Origin: Oscillospiraceae bacterium
GTDB taxonomy: Bacteria > Bacillota > Clostridia > Oscillospirales > Oscillospiraceae
Direction of reading: 5' to 3'
NCBI GenBank assembly: GCA_017541995.1
Contig: JAFXYD010000045.1
Location: 1-43,679 of the forward strand
DNA length: 43,679 bases
Positions within the stretch are counted from its first letter, which is position 1; the number at the start of each line of letters is the position of its first letter. The notes beneath the pieces are model-generated. The model did no database searches. It was not told the origin of the DNA and saw only the letters and a list, made by a program, of their open reading frames with translations. The position numbers and the translations under genes were made by a program. Of the stretch, positions 15,253 to 22,548 are shown one piece after another.

Positions 15253-17547
15253 TCAGCCGAGCACCGGGGCGTCGCCTGCCTTCTGGGCTTGATTGCGCAT
15301 GGCGGGGTCCTTGGCGTCGCCCTTTTTCCGGGCGATCTCCTCCATGGCTTGCCGCTGGCTGACCTTGGCCAGGTCCGCCTCCTCGGGCTTCACGGTCTTA
15401 TAGAGCTTGGCGATCTTCAGAATATCCTGGGCGGCCTCGATGCGGCCCTGGGTGTAACCGGAGTAATCCCCGAGCTTCTTTGCCCCGGTGCTGATGCCCT
15501 TGTAGCTGAGATAGCGCTCGGCGGCCTTCTCCAGCTTCTCCGCCAGCTTCGCCATCTTCTCCACTTCTTCGGGCTTGACAATGGCGTTGAGCTGCTGGGA
15601 ATAGTTCGGCTCCGCTTTGACGTCAGCGCTGTTGGCCACGGACACCCGGGTCAGGATCTTCTTCTGATAGTTGAACAGATCCTTGGCGGCGCTCTCCATG
15701 TCGCGGTACTTGCCGGAGCTGTGGAAGAGCTTGGTGTTCCGCTCCAGCATCCGCTGTACTCTGCCGGCATCGTTCTGGGCGGTCTCCAAGCCGTCGACGC
15801 GGCAGCGGTTCTCCGCGTTGAGCACCACGTCGCCCCGCAGCTGATAGCTGACGTTGGTGACCTGACGGTTCTTCGCGTCGGTGATGGCCGTGTAGGCGCA
15901 GGAGAAGATGTTGCCGTGCTCCTTGGCCTTGGGGACCTCCTTGCCCTTCTCGTCGGTCTTCACCACCAGATCCTTGAGATCCAGCTTCCGGAACTGCTCG
16001 TCCGGCAGGATGCGGATGCGTCCCTGCACAAAGAGGGGCTTGCCGTCCTTCGTCTCTCCGACCACCGGATTCTCCATGCTCTTCTGAATGGCGTCCTGCA
16101 TCCGCTCGAGCCGGGCGCAGGCGGCGTCCAGCTGCTTCTCGGTGAGACTGTAGCCCCGCAGCGCGTATTTCAGCGTGGGGGCCTTCAGGGCCAGGACCCG
16201 GTTCGCCATGGATGCGGACATGCAGCGCATATTGTCCAGCCCCGCCAGCCGTCTGCGGGACTCGCCGCCCTTGGGCACGAACTCCCCGAAGCTGCAGTCG
16301 TTGTCGATGCCCTGGATGCCGATGAGCTTGCCGGTCTTTTCGTCGATCTGATAGAAGATGTTGCCCATGTGCCGGTCCACGTTGCCGCAGATGAAGTCCA
16401 GCACCTGCAGATCCGCCAGCTGCCGGAAGGCGTTGCCGTCGGTGCCCTCAATGGCCGATTGCTTCAGCAGCTCCGTTTTGGTGTAGCGGTTGTTGAGGTC
16501 GATCCCCTTGGCCTCCACCATGAAGGTGCCATCCAATTCCACAGGCTTGCCATTCTCGTCCAGCACCGTGAGCTTCATGGGGCGGGATCTGGCCAGCAGA
16601 TTCGGCTGGCCCAGCAGATCCGCCACGGCGCTCATGGCGGCGTTGCGGGTGTCGATCCGGGAATCGTCGGAGATGCCGGCCTGCTCCATGTTGGCCATGA
16701 CCTGGGTGGCATAGGGCTCCAGCAGGGATTCAATCTGCTCCAAAACGTCCGCGCCCAGCTTGTTGACAAGCTCGCCGGGCCGCATTTTGTTGAGCTTTGC
16801 CAGATAGCTCTTCAGCTTCTCGGTGTTGACGGAAAAGCCGTGATTGGCCGGGTTGTAATCGGTGACGCTGGACATGAGCGTATACAGAGCGGCGTAATTA
16901 TCGCTTTTCAGGATGGTGTTTTCCGGCAGATTTTTCGGATCCGCCAGATTGCCCAGCACGCTCATAATGATGTCTTTTTGAATCAGAGAATTGGATTCCT
17001 GCGCGATATTGTACAGCTTGTCGCTGATGGTATCGTAGACCGCGTCCTTCAGCTTGGGGGTAAAGACGCCGTTGACTCTGCGGCCCTTTTCATCCAGGAA
17101 GGAGATGATCTTGCGCTGGGAAAGGGTCTTTCCCACGGCTTTCGTCTTGGAGCGGCCCATATCCAGATGCAGCGCCCGGAGCTCCTCGTCGATGGTGTCC
17201 ACAGACTTCGGCTTGAGGCTGGGATCGTAGCCGGAAATGTTGGTGAAGCTCTTGGAGGACAGGGCGAAGATCTTCTCCATGAGCTGCTTCACTTCTTTGC
17301 TGTTGTTCTGTTTCAGAACCGTCTCCGATTCCGCTGCCACCCGCTCATGGAGCTCCATCAGCTTCTCCTTGTCGGCCTGGGTGACGTAGGGAATTCTCTT
17401 GTACTTGTCGGGCTTCCGAAGCTTCGCGGTGTACTGGTTGATTTCATTCAGAGCGTTCAGCAGCGCCGGATGCTCGGCGTTCTTCATCTGGGTCTTGAGA
17501 GACTCATACAGGGACTCGAGGGTGTTTTCCGCTGCGGGCTTTGGCAT
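15253..17547 (-). CDS. Large uncharacterised protein with a PI3/4-kinase/HipA-like catalytic core
   Basis: A 764-residue soluble, Lys-rich protein without signal peptide or membrane segment. The centre contains NVDRHMGNIF (Asp391-Arg-His-Met-Gly-Asn396) followed by GIQGIDNDCSFGE (Asp415/Asp417). This is the DRHxxN catalytic loop plus metal-binding Asp pair of the PI3/4-kinase, HipA and related protein-kinase-like folds. FMVEAKG (Lys347) just before may supply the ATP lysine. The N-terminal 300 and C-terminal 280 residues are mainly helical with no recognised domain. The ATG at 17545-17547 is preferred, 8 bases after GGAGG. It is a single-gene unit, convergent with thrC and divergent from htrA, with a -10-like TACAAT at 17611-17616. 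Its DNA looks less GC-rich than its neighbours', a possible sign of transfer. No HipB-type partner is adjacent. The kinase assignment is motif-based. Confidence 0.8.
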   Translation of the reverse strand: MPKPAAENTLESLYESLKTQMKNAEHPALLNALNEINQYTAKLRKPDKYKRIPYVTQADKEKLMELHERVAAESETVLKQNNSKEVKQLMEKIFALSSKSFTNISGYDPSLKPKSVDTIDEELRALHLDMGRSKTKAVGKTLSQRKIISFLDEKGRRVNGVFTPKLKDAVYDTISDKLYNIAQESNSLIQKDIIMSVLGNLADPKNLPENTILKSDNYAALYTLMSSVTDYNPANHGFSVNTEKLKSYLAKLNKMRPGELVNKLGADVLEQIESLLEPYATQVMANMEQAGISDDSRIDTRNAAMSAVADLLGQPNLLARSRPMKLTVLDENGKPVELDGTFMVEAKGIDLNNRYTKTELLKQSAIEGTDGNAFRQLADLQVLDFICGNVDRHMGNIFYQIDEKTGKLIGIQGIDNDCSFGEFVPKGGESRRRLAGLDNMRCMSASMANRVLALKAPTLKYALRGYSLTEKQLDAACARLERMQDAIQKSMENPVVGETKDGKPLFVQGRIRILPDEQFRKLDLKDLVVKTDEKGKEVPKAKEHGNIFSCAYTAITDAKNRQVTNVSYQLRGDVVLNAENRCRVDGLETAQNDAGRVQRMLERNTKLFHSSGKYRDMESAAKDLFNYQKKILTRVSVANSADVKAEPNYSQQLNAIVKPEEVEKMAKLAEKLEKAAERYLSYKGISTGAKKLGDYSGYTQGRIEAAQDILKIAKLYKTVKPEEADLAKVSQRQAMEEIARKKGDAKDPAMRNQAQKAGDAPVLG

Positions 17548-17771
17548 AATCAATTCCTCCCTTTCTCAGGTGCAGGCTGTGGCCGAGGGTGTTCGGCTGT
17601 TTCTGGGGCTATTGTAACACACAACCTGTACAAAAACATTACAAAAAACCGTGCCGGGAGAAAAATAATGGAATTGTTCATAATTTTTTTTGTTTTTCCG
17701 CAAACTATGTTAAAAATTCGGCGCTACAATGACAGCGTAAACAGAAAACAACAGCAAAGGAGTGCTGAGAT

Positions 17772-19355
17772 ATGAGCAATTACGATTGGAACAGGGAAAA
17801 CCCCTTTGAAGAGCAGACGCCCCTTGCCGGGGAGCCGGAGCAGAACGCCGGGGAGAGCCCCGCGGCCGGTCAGAATGAGCCCGCCTGCAATGAGCCCGCC
17901 TGCAGCGAGCAGTCCCCCCGGGAGGAGCAGCCCTCCTACCAGGATTACTACTACGCCTCCGGCCCCAGCGCCACGGCCCGGCCCGCCCAGAGCTGGAGCG
18001 CTCAGACCGAGACCCGGCAGACTCAGACCGTCCAGGCTCCCACCAAAAAGGAGAAGCGGGGCGGCTTCTGGAAGAAGGCTGTGGCCCTGGCCCTGGTTTG
18101 CACCCTGCTGGGCGGCGCGGCGGGCTTCGGCGGCGCGCTGCTGGCGGGCAAGACCGGCGGCAGCACCGAGGCCTCCAGGAACAGCACCAGCGTCCAGGTG
18201 GCCGTGCCCCGGGAGACCTCCGAGATCAGCGTGGTTCCCGTGGAGAGCGGCAAGCTGATGAGCGCCAGCCAGGTCTACGCCCAGAACGTGAACTCCACCG
18301 TGGGCATCACCACCGAGATCACCACCACCAACTGGTGGGGCTATCAGTCCACCGCCGCGGCGGCGGGCTCCGGCTTCATCCTCACGGAGGACGGCTATAT
18401 CCTCACCAATCAGCACGTCATCGACCAGGCCAACACCATCACCGTCGCCATGTACGACGGCACCAAGTACCCCGCCACCCTGGTGGGCTATGACGCCAGC
18501 AACGACATCGCCGTTTTGAAGATCGACGCCAAGGGCCTGACCCCCGTGACCCTGGGGGACTCCGACAAGCTGACGGTGGGCGACGAGGTCATCGCCATCG
18601 GCAACCCCCTGGGCGAGCTGACCTTCTCTCTGACCAAGGGCAACGTCAGCGCCCTGAACCGGGCCGTGACCCTCTCCAGCAGCGTCACCATGAATCTGAT
18701 CCAGACCGACGCCGCCATCAACTCCGGCAACTCCGGCGGCGCCCTGTTCAATATGTACGGCGAGGTGGTGGGCATCACCAACGCCAAGTATTCCTCCAGC
18801 GGCTACTCCGGCCAGGCCAGCATCGACAACATCGGCTTCGCCATCCCCATCAACTCCGTCCGGGACATCGTCACCTCCATCATCGAGAAGGGCTACATCG
18901 TCCGGCCCTATATCGGCGTCAGCGTGGCCAACGTCAGCGAGGAGAGCCAGAGCTACGGCATGCCCAAGGGCGCGGCCATCCGGAAGGTGGAGGAGGGCAG
19001 CCCCGCCGCCCAGGCGGGCCTGCAGGCCAACGACATCGTCACCGCCATCAACGGCGAGACCGTGGAGAACTACGAGGGCCTGGCCAAGAAGGTGGCCGCT
19101 TCCCAGCCCGGGGACGTGCTGGAGTGCAGCGTCTACCGCAAGGGCGAGACCCTGACCGTCAAGATCACCGTGGGCGAGACCAAGCAGGACGCCACCGCCC
19201 AGCAGGACAGCCAGAGCCAGCAGGGACAGAACGGTCAGCAGGAGCAGCAGGGGCAGAACGGCCAGCAGGGCCAGGGAGGCCAGGGCTATGGCGGCAGCGA
19301 CCCCTTCGGCTGGGGCTTCGGCAGCTTCCCCTGGGGCTTCGGCTTCGGCGGCTGA
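17772..19355 (+). CDS. htrA: HtrA/DegP-family membrane-anchored serine protease with PDZ domain
   Basis: A 527-residue envelope quality-control protease. The acidic, Pro/Gln-rich N-terminus (1-95) is cytoplasmic and is followed by one membrane helix (about 97-122). The trypsin-like domain has the full triad: His215 (LTNQHVI), Asp245 (SNDIAVLKID) and Ser321 (NSGNSGGAL). A PDZ domain follows (about 375-470, starting IGVSVANVSEE). The last 55 residues are a low-complexity Gln/Gly tail ending in Trp-Gly-Phe repeats. AAAGGAG lies 10 bases before the ATG at 17772. It is monocistronic, with its own strong terminator beyond a REPIN-like pair. The AT-rich 224 bp shared with the divergent kinase-like gene contains TACAAT at 17725-17730 but no convincing -35. 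Confidence 0.95.
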   Translation: MSNYDWNRENPFEEQTPLAGEPEQNAGESPAAGQNEPACNEPACSEQSPREEQPSYQDYYYASGPSATARPAQSWSAQTETRQTQTVQAPTKKEKRGGFWKKAVALALVCTLLGGAAGFGGALLAGKTGGSTEASRNSTSVQVAVPRETSEISVVPVESGKLMSASQVYAQNVNSTVGITTEITTTNWWGYQSTAAAAGSGFILTEDGYILTNQHVIDQANTITVAMYDGTKYPATLVGYDASNDIAVLKIDAKGLTPVTLGDSDKLTVGDEVIAIGNPLGELTFSLTKGNVSALNRAVTLSSSVTMNLIQTDAAINSGNSGGALFNMYGEVVGITNAKYSSSGYSGQASIDNIGFAIPINSVRDIVTSIIEKGYIVRPYIGVSVANVSEESQSYGMPKGAAIRKVEEGSPAAQAGLQANDIVTAINGETVENYEGLAKKVAASQPGDVLECSVYRKGETLTVKITVGETKQDATAQQDSQSQQGQNGQQEQQGQNGQQGQGGQGYGGSDPFGWGFGSFPWGFGFGG

Positions 19356-19393
19356 CCCAGCGTTAAATTTGGATTTGCAGGGCGCTCCAACCC

Positions 19394-19464
19394 GTAGGGG
19401 CCGATGCCCACATCGGCCCTTGCCCCGGTCAATCGGGAGGGCCGATGTGGGCATCGGCCCCTAC
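19394..19464. repeat. Inverted pair of GTAG-headed palindromes (REPIN-like), second copy
   Basis: Copies at 19394-19420 (plus) and 19438-19464 (minus) are the same 27-bp element as at 5548-5618, again inverted with outward heads and again exactly 17 bp apart, although the spacer sequence is unrelated. It lies between the htrA stop codon and its terminator. Confidence 0.9.
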
Positions 19465-19489
19465 GAATGACCCCGACAAATCCCGATCT

Positions 19490-19524
19490 GCAAGCACAAG
19501 CCAAGGCTTGTGCTTGCTTTTTTT
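19490..19524 (+). terminator. Rho-independent terminator of htrA
   Basis: A perfect 13-bp stem (GCAAGCACAAGCC and its complement) with a 2-base loop, followed by seven Ts (19518-19524). Confidence 0.93.
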
Positions 19525-19542
19525 CGCCCTTTGCGGTACAAT
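19514..19542 (+). promoter_or_regulatory. Probable promoter of the RsmF-type gene
   Basis: TTGCTT (19514-19519), a 17-bp spacer and TACAAT (19537-19542). The -35 box is inside the terminator of the preceding gene. The ribosome site and ATG follow within 30 bases. Confidence 0.5.
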
Positions 19543-19567
19543 AATAAAAACGAAAGGGGAGAGGGCC

Positions 19568-21082
19568 ATGCTGCCGGAGCTGTTCTGCGAAAAAATGAAA
19601 TCCCTGCTGGGGGAGGAATACGAGGCCTTCCTGGCCGCCCTGGACCGGCCCCGGGCCGTGGGCCTGCGGCTGAACCCCCTCAAGCTCCGTCATTCCCAGC
19701 AAAGCGAGGAATTCTCAATTCTCAATTCTCAACTCTCAATTTTCAATTTAACCCCCGTTCCCTGGTGCCCCACCGGCTTCTATTACGACCCGGAGACCCG
19801 GCCCGGCCTGCATCCCTGGCACGCGGCGGGGGCCTACTACCTCCAGGAGCCCAGCGCCATGGCCCCGGCGGTCCTGCTGGACCCCCGGCCCGGGGAGCGA
19901 GTGCTGGATCTCTGCGCCGCCCCCGGGGGCAAAACCACCCAGCTGGCGGCCCAGATGCTGGGGCGGGGCCTGCTGGTCTGCAATGAGATCCATCCCAAGC
20001 GGGCCGCGGTCCTGGCCTCCAACGTCGAGCGTCTGGGCATCGCCAACGCCCTGGTGCTGAACGAGCACCCCGCCCGGCTGGCGGAGCGCTTTTCGGGGTA
20101 CTTCGACCGCGTCCTGGTGGACGCCCCCTGCTCCGGGGAGGGGATGTTCCGCAAGCACGACGCCGCCTCCGCCGACTGGAGCCCGGAGACCGTGGCCATG
20201 TGCGCCCGGCGGCAGGCGGAGATTCTCGACTGCGCCGCCGCCATGCTGAAGCCCGGCGGGCGGCTGGTCTACTCCACCTGCACCTTCTCCCCGGAGGAAA
20301 ATGAGGGCAGCGTGGCAAAAATGCTGGAACGAAACCCGGAATTCGTCGTCGAAGAGCTGAGCGCCCCCTGGTTCGCGCCGGGCCGCCCGGAGTGGGCGGG
20401 GGGAGACCCCGCCTTGGCCCGCTGCTTCCGGCTCTGGCCCCACAGGCTGCCGGGGGAGGGGCATTTCGCGGCGGTGCTTCAGAAAGGGATCAGGGATCAG
20501 AGATCAGGGATCAGAGATCAGGAATCAGGCTCGCCCGCCTGTAGCGGCGAGCATTGCTCGCCATTGCAGCTCCGCCCGGACGAGGGATCAGGGATCAGGG
20601 AAAGGGGAGCGGATCGGAACAGCAGAAAGGAACGAGGCTCCCGTTTCCGTCATTCCGAGCGCAGCGAGGAATCCGTTCTCCCCAGGCCGGTGGAGACGCT
20701 GTTGAAGGAGCTGGGCGTCACGCTCCCGGAGGGCAAGCCTGTGCTGTTTGGCGAGCGGGTCTTCTGGGCCCCGCCCGAGACCCCGGAGCTGGAGGGCCTG
20801 CGGGTCCTGCGGCCCGGCCTGGAGCTGGCGGAGCTGCGGCGGGAGCTGGCGGCCCCGGCCCACGCCCTGGCTCTCTGGACGGGGCAGGCCGCCTCCTGTC
20901 ACGAGCTCAGCGCCGACGACCCCGCCTGCGGGGCCTATCTCCGGGGCGAGACGATCCCCAGCCCCTGCTCCGGCTGGACCCTGGTGCGGGTGGACGGCCT
21001 GGGCCTGGGCTGGGGCAAGGGCAGCAAGGGGATTTTGAAAAACCATTACCCCAAGGGTCTGCGAATTACCCCAAGGTCTTGA
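19568..21082 (+). CDS. rsmF: RsmF-type rRNA cytosine-5 methyltransferase carrying two in-frame repeat insertions
   Basis: A 504-residue SAM-dependent RNA m5C methyltransferase of the RsmF/NSUN family, methylating rRNA in the cytoplasm. DLCAAPGGKTTQLA binds SAM, DAPCSGEGMFRKHD holds the conserved PC motif, and YSTCTFSPEENE has the catalytic TC cysteine. The C-terminus (TLVRVDGLGLGWGKGSKG) fits the RNA-binding domain of the Firmicutes branch. Two stretches do not belong to the fold. Residues about 40-60 translate a CATTCC-type element plus an ATTCTCA heptamer array, and residues about 306-372 translate ATCAGGG repeats, a GTAG palindrome and another CATTCC element. Both keep the frame open. The start is the ATG at 19568 after an AAAGGGGAG-type site. 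The enzyme may still work if the insertions lie in loops. Confidence 0.88.
   Translation: MLPELFCEKMKSLLGEEYEAFLAALDRPRAVGLRLNPLKLRHSQQSEEFSILNSQLSIFNLTPVPWCPTGFYYDPETRPGLHPWHAAGAYYLQEPSAMAPAVLLDPRPGERVLDLCAAPGGKTTQLAAQMLGRGLLVCNEIHPKRAAVLASNVERLGIANALVLNEHPARLAERFSGYFDRVLVDAPCSGEGMFRKHDAASADWSPETVAMCARRQAEILDCAAAMLKPGGRLVYSTCTFSPEENEGSVAKMLERNPEFVVEELSAPWFAPGRPEWAGGDPALARCFRLWPHRLPGEGHFAAVLQKGIRDQRSGIRDQESGSPACSGEHCSPLQLRPDEGSGIRERGADRNSRKERGSRFRHSERSEESVLPRPVETLLKELGVTLPEGKPVLFGERVFWAPPETPELEGLRVLRPGLELAELRRELAAPAHALALWTGQAASCHELSADDPACGAYLRGETIPSPCSGWTLVRVDGLGLGWGKGSKGILKNHYPKGLRITPRS
19687..19748. repeat. Repeat insertion 1 inside the RsmF-type gene
   Basis: A CGTCATTCCCAGC-type element (19689-19712) is followed by four to five ATTCTCA-like heptamers to 19748. 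The heptamer array is the reverse complement of the ATTGAGA array at the end of ycaO (43486-43519). The CATTCC element recurs in the same gene at 20649-20674. Confidence 0.85.
20484..20678. repeat. Repeat insertion 2 inside the RsmF-type gene
   Basis: About 195 bp and 65 codons: ATCAGGG/ATCAGAG units (20487-20527), a GTAG palindrome (20541-20562, stem GGCGAGC/GCTCGCC), more ATCAGGG units (20583-20600) and a CGTCATTCCGAGC...GAGGAATC element (20649-20674). The same modules in similar order fill the intergenic gaps after the PLP enzyme and recA. Confidence 0.9.
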
Positions 21083-21092
21083 GAATTTATGC

Positions 21093-21121
21093 TTTACAAC
21101 GGGTAAATGTTGTGCTATAAT
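21093..21121 (+). promoter_or_regulatory. Promoter of murA
   Basis: TTTACA (21093-21098), a 17-bp spacer and a perfect TATAAT (21116-21121), starting 11 bp after the RsmF-type stop codon. The leader is about 55 bases with an AAAGGGG ribosome site. Confidence 0.88.
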
Positions 21122-21183
21122 ATAAAAGTTAAAGTTTTAATATTCATCTGCACAATGATTATTACCAAAAGGGGTAAGCATCC

Positions 21184-22476
21184 ATGCTCAAATACGTGAT
21201 CCACGGCGGCAAGCCGCTGAGCGGCAGGGTCGTGATCTCCGGGGCGAAAAACGCCGCGGTGGGAATCCTGCCCGCCACACTGCTGGTAAAGGGCGTGTGC
21301 CGCATTGAGAACGTTCCTGATATTTCCGACATCCGTCTGATTCTCCAGATCCTGGACGAGATGGGGGCCTCCATCCACCGTCTGAGCCCCGGCACCCTGG
21401 AGATCGACTGCTCCAGAATCCGCGACGCCGTGGCGCCCGCGGAGCTGGTGCGGCGCATCCGGGCCTCCTATTATCTCATCGGCGCCCAGCTGGGCCGCTT
21501 CGGCCACGCCACCGTAGCCCTGCCCGGCGGCTGCAACTTCGGCCCCCGGCCCATCGACCAGCACATCAAGGGCTTTGAGGCCATGGGCGCGGAGGTGGAG
21601 CTGGTGGGCGGCAGCGTGGTGGCGAAGGCCCCCGAGGCCGGCCTCCAGGGCGCCCGGGTGAACCTGGACGTGGTCAGCGTAGGCGCCACCATGAACATCA
21701 TGCTGGGAGCCGTGCTGGCCAACGGCACCACCTGGATCGAGAACGCCGCCAAGGAGCCCCATATCGTGGACCTGGCGAACTTCCTCAACGCCATGGGAGC
21801 CAAGGTCTCCGGCGCGGGCACCGACGTGATCCGCGTCCGGGGCGTCAAGAGCCTCCACGGCGGGTCCTATTCCATCATCCCCGACCAGATCGAGGCCGGC
21901 ACCTATATGGCCGCCGCCGCGGCGGTGGGGGGCAGCGTGCTGGTGCAGAACGTGATCCCCAAGCACATGGAGTCCATCACCGCCAAGCTGCGGGAGATGG
22001 GAGCCCGGATCACCGAGTATGAGGACGCCATCGCCGTGGTCCGCACGGGCAAGCTCCGCCGGGCCAACGTGAAGACCCTGCCCTATCCTGGCTTCCCCAC
22101 GGATATGCAGTCCCAGGTGGCGGTGTGCATGGCCCTGGCCAAGGGCACCAGCATCATCACCGAGGGCATCTACGACACCCGCTTCCGCTACTGCGCCGAG
22201 CTCAACCGCATGGGCGCGAAGATCCAGGTGGATACCAAGGTGGCGGTGATCGACGGCGTGGAGCAGCTCCACGGGGCCGTGGTGAAGGCCTGCGATCTCC
22301 GGGCCGGCGCGGCCATGGTCATCGCCGGTCTGGCCGCCGACGGCGTCACCACCGTGGAGGACGCGCATTTCATCGAGCGCGGCTACGAGTGCATGATCGA
22401 AAAGCTGCGGGGCCTGGGCGCGGACGTCACCCGGGTCGAGTCGCCGGAGCCAACCCGAACCCGCTCTGCGGGCTGA
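21184..22476 (+). CDS. murA: UDP-N-acetylglucosamine 1-carboxyvinyltransferase
   Basis: A 430-residue cytoplasmic enzyme of normal length. It transfers enolpyruvate from PEP to UDP-GlcNAc, the first committed step of peptidoglycan synthesis. GAKNAAVGILPA near the N-terminus contains the conserved Lys22-Asn23. The catalytic loop is GGCNFGPRPIDQH with Cys117, the residue alkylated by fosfomycin in other MurA proteins, so the enzyme should be of the sensitive type. PGFPTDMQSQ and the C-terminal GLGADVTRVE are also typical. AAAGGGG precedes the ATG at 21184. It has its own promoter and terminator. Confidence 0.96.
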   Translation: MLKYVIHGGKPLSGRVVISGAKNAAVGILPATLLVKGVCRIENVPDISDIRLILQILDEMGASIHRLSPGTLEIDCSRIRDAVAPAELVRRIRASYYLIGAQLGRFGHATVALPGGCNFGPRPIDQHIKGFEAMGAEVELVGGSVVAKAPEAGLQGARVNLDVVSVGATMNIMLGAVLANGTTWIENAAKEPHIVDLANFLNAMGAKVSGAGTDVIRVRGVKSLHGGSYSIIPDQIEAGTYMAAAAAVGGSVLVQNVIPKHMESITAKLREMGARITEYEDAIAVVRTGKLRRANVKTLPYPGFPTDMQSQVAVCMALAKGTSIITEGIYDTRFRYCAELNRMGAKIQVDTKVAVIDGVEQLHGAVVKACDLRAGAAMVIAGLAADGVTTVEDAHFIERGYECMIEKLRGLGADVTRVESPEPTRTRSAG

Positions 22477-22480
22477 CTGG

Positions 22481-22512
22481 AAAGCCGCCCCGCAGACCGT
22501 GGGGCGGCTTTC
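22481..22512 (+). terminator. Terminator after murA
   Basis: An 11-bp stem (AAAGCCGCCCC/GGGGCGGCTTT) with a 10-base loop, starting 4 bp past the murA stop codon. The T-run is only three bases, inside the stem, so some read-through to the next gene is likely. Confidence 0.7.
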
Positions 22513-22548
22513 CCATACAACAAAAAACGACAGGAGGATCAAAGATCA

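Noticed and set aside
15253-17547. Calling the kinase-like gene a HipA toxin
   Set aside because: It is much longer than HipA, has no HipB-like gene beside it and shares only the short catalytic motifs.
17724-19454. Minus-strand frame of 576 codons opposite htrA
   Set aside because: Its start lies in the REPIN-like pair and its content is a Gly/Ala/Leu-rich shadow of the protease gene.
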